From Acetobacteraceae bacterium UBA6159 (GTDB taxonomy: Bacteria > Pseudomonadota > Alphaproteobacteria > Acetobacterales > Acetobacteraceae), in assembly GCA_002422345.1 (NCBI GenBank), contig DIUL01000060.1, positions 1 to 35,284 of the forward strand: DNA of 35,284 nt, in the 5' to 3' direction. Below are positions 7,558 to 15,676 of this stretch, piece by piece (within the stretch, counting starts at the first letter, position 1; every line of letters begins with the position of its first letter). A program made the translations under genes and the position numbers. The notes under the pieces are model-generated. The model did no database searches. It saw only the letters and a program-made list of their open reading frames with translations, and had not been told where the DNA came from.

Positions 7558-9558
7558 ATGTCCGGCCTGTTCCAGGACGAATCCGCGCCCGACGAGCCAC
7601 CGCCGCCACCGCCCGACGGGCCGGGGCTGTTCGGTGACGCCTTGCCGGTGCAGGCGCCGGAACCGACCCATGCGACGCCCTACCGCGTCCTCGCCCGCAA
7701 ATACCGCCCGACGACCTTCGATGACCTGATCGGGCAGGAGGCGATGGTCCGCATCCTGCGGAACGCCTTCGCCACCGGCCGCGTCGCCCATGCCTTCATG
7801 CTGACCGGCGTGCGCGGGGTGGGAAAGACCACGACCGCGCGGATCATCGCCCGCGCCCTGAACTGCGTCGGACCGGACGGGCAGGGCGGGCCGACCGCCG
7901 ATCCCTGCGGCGTCTGCGGCAACTGCGTGTCCATCCTGGCCGACCGCCATCCCGATGTCGTGGAAATGGACGCGGCCAGCCGCACCGGCGTCGATGACGT
8001 GCGGGAAATTATCGAGGCCACCCGCTTCCGCCCCATGCAGGCGCGCACCAAGGTCTTCGTCATCGACGAGGTCCATATGCTGTCGCGAAACGCCTTCAAC
8101 GCGCTGCTGAAGACGCTGGAGGAACCGCCGCCGCATGTGAAGTTCGTCTTCGCGACGACTGAGTTGCGGAAGGTGCCGATCACCGTCCTGTCCCGCTGCC
8201 AGCGCTTCGACCTGCGCCGGGTCCGCGTCGCCGAACTGCACGCCCATTTCGCCGGCATCGCGGTGAAGGAGGGGGTGGTGATCGATCCCCCCGCGCTCGA
8301 CCTGATCGCGCGGGCCGCGGACGGGTCGGTGCGCGACGGGCTGTCGATGCTGGACCAGGCGATCGCGCAGGCCGAGGGGACCGTGACCGTCGCCCAGGTC
8401 GCCGACATGCTGGGCCAGGCCGATCGTGATGTGATCTTCGACCTGCTGGAAGCCGTGATGGCCGGCAAGCCCGCTGCCGCGCTGGCGATCACAGACCGGG
8501 CGCATGAGCGTGGGGCTGACCTCGGCACGCTGGTCCAGGACCTGCTGGAGATGATCCACACGGTCACCCGCCTGAAATCCATCCCCGGCCTGCGCGACAG
8601 CCCCGAATTGCCGGAGAGCGAACGCACCCGTGGCGCCGAGATCGCGGACCGGCTCTCGGTGCCGACCCTGGCGCGGGCTTGGCAGATGCTGCTGAAGGGC
8701 GTGGGAGAGGTCGAGACCGCCCCGGATCGCCGTTCGGCCGCCGAGATGGTGCTGATCCGCCTGTGTCATGTCAGTGAGATGCCGACCCCGGGTGACCTGG
8801 TCCGGCGGATCGCGGCCGGCGGTCTTCCGGCCGGGGGTTCGGCGCAAGGTGGCGCGGGCTTGGGTGGTTCCGCGGAGACAGCGGCGGGGTCGATGCCCCC
8901 TGGGATGCCCCCTGGGATGCAGGCTGGCGTGCCGGTGGGCGTGCAGGTGGGCGCACCAGCGGGCGCACCGGTCGCCATGCGGGGGGGCGGCGACTTCCCG
9001 GGCGGCGGCGCGCGCGCCGTCGTGGGTGGGGTACCGATCATGGCGGCCGTGCAGGCTCCCGCGGCCGCGTCGGAACCCTTGCTTCGTCTGGGCAGCTTCC
9101 GGGACGTCGCCGCTTTGGTGGCTGAACGGCGGGAGGCGATGCTGCACGCCCATCTCGTGCACTCCGTCCATCTGGTCCGCTTCGCCCCGCCGGTGATCGA
9201 AATCCGCACCAGGCCCGAGGTGCCGCGCGACCTGTCGTCCAAGTTGGCCGCCCTGCTGACCGAGGCAACCGGCACCCGCTGGACCATCGCCGTGTCGACC
9301 GCCGCGGGGGAACCGACGCTCGCCGAACAAGGTGTCGCCGCCGACCAGGCCCGCCGGGTCGCGGCATCGGACCATCCGCTGGTGCGCGCGATCCTCGATG
9401 CCTTCCCCGGCGCGCGGATCGACAGCGTGCATGACAGCGGCACCGACGCCTATGGTCTTCCCACCGAGGCAGCCCCACCCGATATGCCTGATTTCGCGCC
9501 GCCCGACGCCGAGTTCCTCGACGACGACGACGCCTCTCCCTGGGAGTCCGACGCATGA
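7558..9558 (+). CDS. dnaX: DNA polymerase III subunit gamma/tau
   Basis: A 666-residue AAA+ clamp-loader subunit. Walker A is GVRGVGKT at 84-91, the zinc-binding cysteines are Cys103, Cys117, Cys120 and Cys123, Walker B is VFVIDE ending at 171, sensor 1 is FATTE, and the SRC arginine-finger motif is at 212-214. Domain III runs to about 400. A Gly/Pro-rich linker at about 415-490 contains the repeat PPGMPPGM and leads to a tau-like C-terminal domain at about 500-610. A proline-rich 40-residue extension precedes the AAA+ core. I see no A-run slippery site like that used in E. coli to make gamma. It overlaps ybaB by ATGA and follows the SRP RNA. Confidence 0.97.
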   Translation: MSGLFQDESAPDEPPPPPPDGPGLFGDALPVQAPEPTHATPYRVLARKYRPTTFDDLIGQEAMVRILRNAFATGRVAHAFMLTGVRGVGKTTTARIIARALNCVGPDGQGGPTADPCGVCGNCVSILADRHPDVVEMDAASRTGVDDVREIIEATRFRPMQARTKVFVIDEVHMLSRNAFNALLKTLEEPPPHVKFVFATTELRKVPITVLSRCQRFDLRRVRVAELHAHFAGIAVKEGVVIDPPALDLIARAADGSVRDGLSMLDQAIAQAEGTVTVAQVADMLGQADRDVIFDLLEAVMAGKPAAALAITDRAHERGADLGTLVQDLLEMIHTVTRLKSIPGLRDSPELPESERTRGAEIADRLSVPTLARAWQMLLKGVGEVETAPDRRSAAEMVLIRLCHVSEMPTPGDLVRRIAAGGLPAGGSAQGGAGLGGSAETAAGSMPPGMPPGMQAGVPVGVQVGAPAGAPVAMRGGGDFPGGGARAVVGGVPIMAAVQAPAAASEPLLRLGSFRDVAALVAERREAMLHAHLVHSVHLVRFAPPVIEIRTRPEVPRDLSSKLAALLTEATGTRWTIAVSTAAGEPTLAEQGVAADQARRVAASDHPLVRAILDAFPGARIDSVHDSGTDAYGLPTEAAPPDMPDFAPPDAEFLDDDDASPWESDA

Positions 9559-9878
9559 AGAACCTCGCCGGCCTGATGAAGCAGGCCTCGCAGATGCAAT
9601 CGAAGATGGAGGAGATGCAGGCGCGCCTGCAGACCATCGAACTGGTGGGCGAAGCCGGCGCCGGGATGGTCCGCGTGACGATGAACGGCAAGGGCGAGCT
9701 GCGCGGGATCAAGATCGACCCGAAGATCGTCGACCCGGCGGATTCGGAGGTGCTGGAGGATCTGATCCTGGCCGCCCATCGCGATGCCAAGGCGAAGATC
9801 GACGCGGCGATGGCCGCCGAGATGCAGCAGGTCACCGGCGGCCTGAACCTGCCGGCCGGGTTCAAGCTGCCGTTCTGA
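9555..9878 (+). CDS. ybaB: YbaB/EbfC nucleoid-associated protein
   Basis: A 107-residue protein begins MKNLAGLMKQA and continues with the coiled-coil helix QMQSKMEEMQARLQ, then VRVTMNGKGEL and a C-terminal helix ending in a GGLNLPAG tail, all typical of YbaB/EbfC. It forms dimers that bind DNA. Its ATG overlaps the dnaX stop (ATGA at 9555-9558), so translation is coupled. The dnaX-ybaB-recR order is conserved across bacteria. Confidence 0.95.
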   Translation: MKNLAGLMKQASQMQSKMEEMQARLQTIELVGEAGAGMVRVTMNGKGELRGIKIDPKIVDPADSEVLEDLILAAHRDAKAKIDAAMAAEMQQVTGGLNLPAGFKLPF

Positions 9879-9940
9879 TGTCCGGCGCTCCAGCGTTCGT
9901 CATCCCGGGCCGCCCCGTCGTCATCCTCGGCCACCGCCTC

Positions 9941-10018
9941 GTCATCCCCGGCCTTGTGCCGGGGACCATTCGCGGCACTGGTGCTGGAGTTGGTCCCCGG
10001 CACAAGGCCGGGGATGAC
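9941..10018. repeat. Perfect 28-bp inverted repeat between ybaB and recR
   Basis: The arms 9941-9968 and 9991-10018 are exact reverse complements over 28 bp, separated by 22 nt. Each arm has an inner near-palindrome (CCCCGGCCTTGTGCCGGGG). The transcript would form a very stable hairpin inside the dnaX-ybaB-recR unit. There is no U-tract, so a REP-like element is more likely than a terminator. A degenerate arm-like sequence (GTCATCCTCGG) precedes it near 9919. Confidence 0.85.
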
Positions 10019-10086
10019 GGGGTGCGGGATCACGGGTGCCAACCAGCCGAACTGCCGCCGCATCACCCCGCCCAGGCAGCCTGACC

Positions 10087-10680
10087 ATGGGCGGGCCCGA
10101 GATCGAGACGCTCATCAGCCTGCTCGCCAAACTTCCCGGCATGGGGCCGCGCAGCGCCAGGCGCGCAGCACTGCGGATGCTGCAACAGCCCGAGGCGCGG
10201 ATGCTGCCTTTGGCCGTCGCGCTGGCCGAGGCGGCACGGGCGGTTAAGCCCTGCGCCGATTGCGGCAATCTCGACAGCCGCGACCCCTGCTCGATCTGCG
10301 TTGATCCAAACCGCGACCGGTCGGTGATCTGCGTGGTGGAGGGGGTCGGCGACCTCTGGGCGCTGGAACGCGCGAGCGTGCATCGCGGCCTTTACCACGT
10401 CCTGGGCGGGACGCTTTCGCCGCTGTCTGGGATCGGCCCCGATGACCTGAACACCGCCACCCTGCTGGCGCGTGTCGCGGAAGGGGGGGTGGCGGAGGTG
10501 ATCCTGGCTCTCGGCGCCACCGTCGATGGGGCGACGACGGCGCATTGGCTGTCAGACAGGCTGCGGCCGCGCGGTGTGACGGTGACGCGGGTCGGCCAGG
10601 GCGTGCCGATGGGTGGCGCGCTGGATGTGCTGGATGATGGGACGCTCGCCGCCGCGCTGCGGGCCCGCCGGTCGTTCTGA
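10087..10680 (+). CDS. recR: Recombination mediator RecR
   Basis: A 197-residue protein with a helix-hairpin-helix (LAKLPGMGPRSARR), a zinc finger (Cys56, Cys59, Cys68, Cys71) and a Toprim domain starting VICVVEGVGDLWALE, with GGTLSPL and LGATVDG. It ends with a Walker-B-like GVPMGGALD segment. RecR works with RecF/RecO to load RecA at gaps. The frame opens 17 codons earlier, but MGGPEIETLISLLAKLPG is the family's N-terminus, so the start is 10087. It is separated from ybaB by 208 bp holding a large inverted repeat. Confidence 0.96.
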   Translation: MGGPEIETLISLLAKLPGMGPRSARRAALRMLQQPEARMLPLAVALAEAARAVKPCADCGNLDSRDPCSICVDPNRDRSVICVVEGVGDLWALERASVHRGLYHVLGGTLSPLSGIGPDDLNTATLLARVAEGGVAEVILALGATVDGATTAHWLSDRLRPRGVTVTRVGQGVPMGGALDVLDDGTLAAALRARRSF

Positions 10681-10698
10681 ACCGGGACGCCGGCCGGC

Positions 10699-11121
10699 TC
10701 AGTCCTTGTCCGGCCGCACGATCAGCGTCGTTCCGTCCACGTCCGAGACCCGCAGATGTGCCCCGGCCTCGGGCGGCGCCACGTCATGCGGCACCCGCGC
10801 GGCCCAGTCGCTGTCGCCCAGCCGCACCCGTCCGGCGCGTCCGTCAAAGGCGATCGCGGTCGCCGGACGTCCGACCAGCCCGGCGGTCTGCGTGTTCAGC
10901 CGCCGCACCGGCCGGCGGAGTTTCAGCCCGATCGCGACGGACACCCCGCTCAGGACCGCGAAGGCCACCACCTGCGGCGCGAAGCCGAACCCCGTGAGCC
11001 ACACCAGCCCGCCGGTCCCCAGCGCGCCGAGGCCGATCCACATCAGGAAGGCCCCGGGCACGAAGATTTCCAGCCCCAGCAGGACCAGCCCGCCAGCGAC
11101 CCAGAAGATCCACTCGCTCAA
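10699..11121 (-). CDS. NfeD family membrane protein
   Basis: A 140-residue protein with two or three hydrophobic helices (residues ~5-70, including WVAGGLVLLGLEIFVPG) and a C-terminal OB-fold (LVGRPATAIAF ... GRVRLGDSDWAARVP). This is the short NfeD form that accompanies SPFH proteins. It starts at TTG 11121, and TTGA overlaps the stop of the upstream qmcA-like gene. The next ATG would remove the first membrane helix, so TTG is preferred. The pair probably forms a membrane-microdomain complex. Confidence 0.88.
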   Translation of the reverse strand: MSEWIFWVAGGLVLLGLEIFVPGAFLMWIGLGALGTGGLVWLTGFGFAPQVVAFAVLSGVSVAIGLKLRRPVRRLNTQTAGLVGRPATAIAFDGRAGRVRLGDSDWAARVPHDVAPPEAGAHLRVSDVDGTTLIVRPDKD

Positions 11122-12152
11122 CTGGCCCCACCCCAGGGACCGGCAACGGGGCCACCCGGCAGGGTCGGGCCGCCAGACAGCGTCGGGGCGGGCGGCGCGC
11201 CGGGGCGCGGGGGAGACGGCGGCGGATTGGTCGGCCCGGTCGCCCCGCCGGCCTTCAGCAGTTCCATCGCCTGGATGATCCCGCCGGCCAGGCCGCTCGA
11301 TTCCATCGGCACCACGACCAGCCGCGTGTTGGGCGCCGCGGCGATCTGCTCGAAGGCCTTTACATAGGCGCTGGCGACGAAGTAGCGCAGCCCCTCGGTG
11401 CCGTGCGTCGCGGCGGCGGCGGACACGACCTCGGTCGCCTCGGCTTCCGCGCGGGCCAGGGCGACGCGCGCCTCGGCGTCGCGGATCGCCGCCTGCTGGC
11501 GTCCCTCGGCCGAGAGGATCAGCGCCTGCTTGTCGCCCTCGGCCCGCTTGATCGACGCCTCCCGCTCGCCATCCGCCCGCGCCACGACGGCGCGGCGTTC
11601 GCGTTCGGCGGTCATCTGCAGGTTCATCGCCAGGATCAGGTTCTCCGGCGGTTCAATCTTGCGGATTTCGACCCGGCTGACCTTCACGCCCCAGGGCAGC
11701 GTCGCCCCGTCCAGGATGCCGAGCAGCGAGGAATTGATCCGTTCGCGCGATGACAGCGTGGCGTCGAGTTCCATCTCACCGATGACCGAGCGGATATTGG
11801 TCATCGCCAGCGTGGTCAGCGCGAGTTCCAGGTTCTGCACCTGGTAGGCGGCCTTCTCGGGCTCCATGACCCGGAAATAGATGATTCCGTCGACCGTGAC
11901 CGTGACGTTGTCGCGGGTGATGACGGTCTGTTCGGGGATTTCGACGACCTGTTCCTGCACGTTCAGCTTGCGGCCGATGCGGTCGATATAGGGCAGGACG
12001 AATTGCAGGCCGGGCTCCAGCAGGCGCGTGTAGGCGCCGAAGCGCTCCACCGTCCAGATCTGGCCCTGGGGGATGGTCTTCACGCCGGCGAACAGCGTCA
12101 CGACGACCAGGATCAGGACAATGACCCAGATTACGACGACGGTTTCGATCAT
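11118..12152 (-). CDS. qmcA: SPFH/band 7 protein, QmcA-like
   Basis: A 344-residue protein with an N-terminal membrane helix (residues 1-22), then the stomatin-type SPFH domain: GQIWTVERFGAYTRLLEPGLQF, cut here to its motif core VERFG, followed by NVQEQVVEIPEQ and MELDATLSSRERIN. An Ala/Glu/Arg-rich coiled coil follows at about 195-250, with a Pro/Gly-rich tail at about 305-344. SPFH proteins oligomerise in the inner membrane and bind proteases such as FtsH. The start at 12152 is set by the hydrophobic helix and a CGGAG site; the open frame further upstream is not protein-like. The gene is translationally coupled to nfeD. Confidence 0.9.
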   Translation of the reverse strand: MIETVVVIWVIVLILVVVTLFAGVKTIPQGQIWTVERFGAYTRLLEPGLQFVLPYIDRIGRKLNVQEQVVEIPEQTVITRDNVTVTVDGIIYFRVMEPEKAAYQVQNLELALTTLAMTNIRSVIGEMELDATLSSRERINSSLLGILDGATLPWGVKVSRVEIRKIEPPENLILAMNLQMTAERERRAVVARADGEREASIKRAEGDKQALILSAEGRQQAAIRDAEARVALARAEAEATEVVSAAAATHGTEGLRYFVASAYVKAFEQIAAAPNTRLVVVPMESSGLAGGIIQAMELLKAGGATGPTNPPPSPPRPGAPPAPTLSGGPTLPGGPVAGPWGGAS

Positions 12153-12279
12153 CCGAGGCTCCGCGTGCTGGTCAATACAGGGACGGATATGCGCCGAACG
12201 GGGTCCAGACGCCATGATTTCGTGATGACCGAGCGTATCAGCCTTCCCGACCTGCCAAGGCCCAGCCGATCGGGCGCGA

Positions 12280-12996
12280 TTACCCCGCCAGGGTGATCGT
12301 GATCCGGCGGTTCTGCTTGCCCTTGTTCTCGATCTTCGCCACCTGCACCGGCCCGATCTCCCCGGTCGAGGCCACATGCGTCCCGCCGCAGGGCTGCAGG
12401 TCCACCAGGCCCGCGTCATTCCCCACCCGCATCAGGCGCAGCCGGCCGGTGCCGCGCGGCGGCTGCACGGACATCGTCCGCACCAGGCCGGGATCGGTGT
12501 CCAGCACCGCCTCATCCATCCATTCGATCCGCACCGGGTGATCGGCGTCGATCAGGGCGTTCAGGCCGGCCTGGATCTCCTCCTTCGGCGGCGGGTTCGG
12601 CAGGTCGAAATCGAGCCGGGACTTGTCCACCCCCACCTGCCCGCCGGTCACCGCCGCACCCTTGATCAGGCTGCACAGCAGGTGCATCGCCGTGTGCATC
12701 CGCATCAGCCGGTGCCGCTTTTCCCAATCGATCGCGGCCTCGACCGTCGCGCCCACCGGCGGCAGCGTGGCGTCGGGCGCGGCCAGATGCAGGATCGTCT
12801 CGCCCTCGCCCTTCACTGCCTCGGAGATCGCGGTTTCCCCGCCATCCCAGCGCAGCGCGCCGCTGTCGCCAGGCTGTCCGCCACCGCGCGCGTAGAAGAT
12901 GGTGCGGTCCAGCACGATCCCCTCGGGGCCGGCCGACAGCACGACGGCGTCGGTCACCGCCAGCCGGGGATTGTCGAGGAACAGGCGTTCGGTCAT
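12280..12996 (-). CDS. AlaX-type alanyl-tRNA editing protein
   Basis: A 238-residue protein matches the editing domain of alanyl-tRNA synthetase as a stand-alone factor. It has FYARGGGQPGDSG near residue 34, the zinc ligands in HTAMH and CGGTH, and a KIENKGKQNRRI C-terminus. It hydrolyses Ser- or Gly-tRNA(Ala) mischarged by AlaRS. The start at 12996 is preceded by AAGGGA. A longer open frame upstream overlaps the NUDIX gene and is rejected. It follows the NUDIX gene by 13 bp in what looks like an RNA-maintenance operon. Confidence 0.92.
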   Translation of the reverse strand: MTERLFLDNPRLAVTDAVVLSAGPEGIVLDRTIFYARGGGQPGDSGALRWDGGETAISEAVKGEGETILHLAAPDATLPPVGATVEAAIDWEKRHRLMRMHTAMHLLCSLIKGAAVTGGQVGVDKSRLDFDLPNPPPKEEIQAGLNALIDADHPVRIEWMDEAVLDTDPGLVRTMSVQPPRGTGRLRLMRVGNDAGLVDLQPCGGTHVASTGEIGPVQVAKIENKGKQNRRITITLAG

Positions 12997-13009
12997 GCGG
13001 GCGGTCCCT

Positions 13010-13660
13010 TCAGGAAGAGGCGAGCCACTCGGCCCGCAGCGCGGTACGGCGGGCGGCCAGCCAGAGCAGCCCGATCGCGGTGATGGAGTTGGTGAAACGG
13101 CCGGCCAGCGCCGCCTCGATCGCCTCATCGGCGGACCAGACGCGGACGCGGATATCCTCGTTCTCGACTGCCTCCCCCGCATGCCAGGCGATGCCGTCGG
13201 GACCGGTCGGCGGCGCGGTGACGCGGCCGACATAGACTTCGCAGAGTTCGTCCGCCCCGCCGGCGGTCAGCATATAGCGGCCGATCCATTGCACGCGGTC
13301 GGCGTCCATCGCCATCTCCTCCCGCATCTCGCGCCGGATCGTGACGTCGGGGGCTTCTCCGTCCTCACACAGGCCGGCCGGCAGTTCGACCAGCACGGGA
13401 TCGAGGCCGGCGGCCAAAGCGGGGAAGCGGAACTGCTCGATCAGCACGACCTTGTCGGATACGGGATCATAGGGCAGCAGCGCCGAGGCCCGTCCCCGCC
13501 GCCAAAGCTCCCAGGTGCGCGTGCCGCTCATGGCGCCATCGAAGCGGCGGTGGCGGAACTTCACGACATCCAGCGGGAAGCGGCCCGACCAGACGCGCTG
13601 TTCGGCTTCGATGACCACGTCGGGATGGGGCGGGATGGGGCCAGGGATGCGCGGTGCCAT
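13010..13660 (-). CDS. NUDIX hydrolase, ADP-ribose pyrophosphatase type
   Basis: A 216-residue protein with a full NUDIX box (G-x5-E-x7-REMREEM, around residues 96-118), preceded by the VELPAG motif and VVLIEQFR typical of ADP-ribose pyrophosphatases (NudF-like). An N-terminal segment of ~45 residues (VVKFRHRRFDG) fits the dimerising domain of this group. The Gly at the end of the box is replaced by Ala, a tolerated change. It lies 9 bp after the RNA methyltransferase gene and 13 bp before the editing protein. Confidence 0.9.
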   Translation of the reverse strand: MAPRIPGPIPPHPDVVIEAEQRVWSGRFPLDVVKFRHRRFDGAMSGTRTWELWRRGRASALLPYDPVSDKVVLIEQFRFPALAAGLDPVLVELPAGLCEDGEAPDVTIRREMREEMAMDADRVQWIGRYMLTAGGADELCEVYVGRVTAPPTGPDGIAWHAGEAVENEDIRVRVWSADEAIEAALAGRFTNSITAIGLLWLAARRTALRAEWLASS

Positions 13661-13669
13661 GCGTCGATC

Positions 13670-15034
13670 CTATCGCCGATCGCGGCGGAAAACACTCACG
13701 CTTTCAAGCCGCGGGGACCACAGGAACTGGTCGATCGGCGTCGCGATGTCCAACCGGTAGCCGCCCTCCCGCAGCACCGCCGCATCGCGCGCCAGGGCCA
13801 CGGGGTTGCAACTCACATAGATCACGACCGGCACGTCGGACGCGGCGAGCGGCCCCATCTGCTCGATCGCGCCGTTATGCGGCGGGTCGAGCACGACGGC
13901 CGAGAAACCCGCCAGTTCCTTCGCCTGCACAGGCTGGCGCGCCAGGTCGCGCAGGTCCGCCTGCACCCGTCCGGCCAAACCCGCGTTGTTAGCCGCCTGG
14001 CGAAGGGCGGCGAAGGAGGGGGCGTCACCCTCCCAGGCCTGCACACGGGCGCGTTCCACGAGGGCGAAGGTCAGAGTGCCGCAGCCGGCGTGGCACTCGG
14101 CGATGCGGGCGCGGTTGGGCATGCGGTCCGGCAGGGCGGACAGGACGGCGGCGATGATGGCCTGGGCACCGCTCTCGGTCGCCTGCAGGAAGGCTGCGGG
14201 CGGCGGCGTGACGGTGACGCCCGACAGGACCGTGGTGGGCGCGCGCAGCAGGGAGACGGGTTCGGTGCCCTCGGTCCCCGCTGCCCAGGCGATGCGGGGC
14301 AGGTCGTGGCGGCGGGCGAAGCCGGCGATCGTGGCGCGGTCGGCGGGGGTCGGTTCAGCCTCGATCCGCAGCAGCAGGTCAGGGCCGCTGTCGAGCAGGT
14401 TCGCGACCACCGAGGCATGCCGCCAGGGCGTCACCAGCCCATGCAGCAGGGCACGCAGGGGATCGAGCAGGGCGGTCAGGCCCGGATGCAGCACCGAGCA
14501 CTCGGTCAGATCGACGACATCGGCCGACCGGACGCGGTGCAGGCCCAGCACGACGCCATCGCGGATGCGGCGGGCGGCGAGGTCCATGCGGCGGCGGCTG
14601 GCCGGCGCGCAGGGCACGATTGGCGCCACGTTCGGATCGGCGAACCCGGCCCGCAGGAGCGCGTGGCGCAGCAGTTCGGTCTTCCAGGCCAGGTACGCGC
14701 CCATCTGCCAGTGTTGCAGCGCACAGCCGCCGCAGGCCCCGAAATGCGGGCAGGGCGGATCGGCCCGGTCAGGGCCTCGGGTCAGCCAGGTTTCGGCTGA
14801 TCCCAGCAGGCCCTGGCCGTGCCGGCGCAGGCCGGTCGCGCGGACGGTGTCCCCGGGCAGGGTGAAGGGCACGTAGACGGTCTGGCCGCCGGCATCGGCC
14901 TCCCCGGCCGCGTGGCCGATGCCATCGCCGTCGGCGCCAATCCGCTCGATCGTGACATCAAGGTCGGCGGGGGCAGGGGCACTGGCGGTCGGGCGTGCGG
15001 AGGGGCGCGCCCTTTGGTTGGGCTTGCGGGACAA
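13670..15034 (-). CDS. 23S rRNA (uracil-C5)-methyltransferase, RlmD/RumA family
   Basis: A 454-residue class D SAM methyltransferase. An N-terminal TRAM-like domain (LDVTIERIGADGDG) is followed by 4Fe-4S ligands in PCPHFGACGGC (Cys95, Cys101, Cys104) with a likely fourth in ECSVL (Cys179). The SAM site is ECHAGCGTLTFAL; the catalytic nucleophile is Cys409 in YVSCNPVALARD, and a C-terminal glutamate sits in PRLESVSVF. The motif usually written DPPRxG reads DPPHNG. No ATG fits: I choose TTG 15034 (LSRKPNQR) with AGAGG upstream, because the frame before it is not protein-like. First gene of a methyltransferase-NUDIX-editing operon. Which uridine is modified cannot be told from sequence alone. 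Confidence 0.9.
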   Translation of the reverse strand: MSRKPNQRARPSARPTASAPAPADLDVTIERIGADGDGIGHAAGEADAGGQTVYVPFTLPGDTVRATGLRRHGQGLLGSAETWLTRGPDRADPPCPHFGACGGCALQHWQMGAYLAWKTELLRHALLRAGFADPNVAPIVPCAPASRRRMDLAARRIRDGVVLGLHRVRSADVVDLTECSVLHPGLTALLDPLRALLHGLVTPWRHASVVANLLDSGPDLLLRIEAEPTPADRATIAGFARRHDLPRIAWAAGTEGTEPVSLLRAPTTVLSGVTVTPPPAAFLQATESGAQAIIAAVLSALPDRMPNRARIAECHAGCGTLTFALVERARVQAWEGDAPSFAALRQAANNAGLAGRVQADLRDLARQPVQAKELAGFSAVVLDPPHNGAIEQMGPLAASDVPVVIYVSCNPVALARDAAVLREGGYRLDIATPIDQFLWSPRLESVSVFRRDRR

Positions 15035-15219
15035 GGCACACCTCTGGATCGGGATGGGGACCCTCGGGTCCTGGTTGGCCACTCTACCCGCTTGGCGCGC
15101 GGACCGCGAACATCGAATTTGGCCCGCGGGCGGGGCCGCTACCCCGACCAAGGCCCATCTTGCGCGAATGGCGGGCGAACGGGACAATTCCGTCCCCCAA
15201 ACGGGGCCGGATACCCTCA

Positions 15220-15669
15220 ATGCCCCCCAACAACACCCTCACCTGGCTTCTCTACCCTCTGCTCGGCCCTCCCCTCGGGGCGCTGACGGTACTGATCGTG
15301 CTGGCCGTGTTCCCGCTGTTCGTGGCCGATCCGGATGCGAACTCGGTGATCGAGCTGCTGCCGGCCCTGCCCGTGCTGGTGTTGGTGTCCTATCCGGTCG
15401 GCGGAATCCAGGCGCTATTCGTCGGCACCTGCGTGGGCGTGGCCTACGGCTTCAACAACCGCCCGATTCCCCTCTGGTTCCCGATGCTGGCGGCCTTGGT
15501 GTCCTCGCTCTACGTCGTCGGACCGGCGCTGTTGCGGCTGGGTGAGCCCGGGGGCTCCGTCGCCATGGCGGGGTTCTGGGTGGTGGTGCATGTCCTGCCG
15601 GCGCTGGGTGTCTGGCTGGTGCATGACTCGGTCCGCGCCCATCGGCTGCGCGCTCGGCCGGCGGCCTGA
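15220..15669 (+). CDS. Small integral membrane protein of unknown function
   Basis: A 149-residue, mostly hydrophobic protein with about four membrane helices (near residues 6-32, 40-70, 85-105 and 115-140) and a basic C-terminus (SVRAHRLRARPAA), which by the positive-inside rule would be cytoplasmic. I do not recognise a family. The start at 15220 is where hydrophobic protein-like sequence begins; the frame extends upstream without coding character. It diverges from the methyltransferase gene and converges on the beta-helix gene 7 bp away. Confidence 0.75.
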   Translation: MPPNNTLTWLLYPLLGPPLGALTVLIVLAVFPLFVADPDANSVIELLPALPVLVLVSYPVGGIQALFVGTCVGVAYGFNNRPIPLWFPMLAALVSSLYVVGPALLRLGEPGGSVAMAGFWVVVHVLPALGVWLVHDSVRAHRLRARPAA

Positions 15670-15676
15670 GCGCGGC

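Noticed and set aside
7522..9432. A 636-codon minus-strand frame opposite dnaX, and similar long frames opposite the methyltransferase, the methyltransferase-GT fusion and the acyl-CoA ligase
   Set aside because: These are shadows caused by high GC and codon-position bias; they show no domain motifs and sit exactly under well-supported genes.
7558..9558. Programmed frameshift in dnaX to make a gamma form
   Set aside because: I see no A-rich slippery heptamer in the region after the AAA+ core; only the full-length product is supported.
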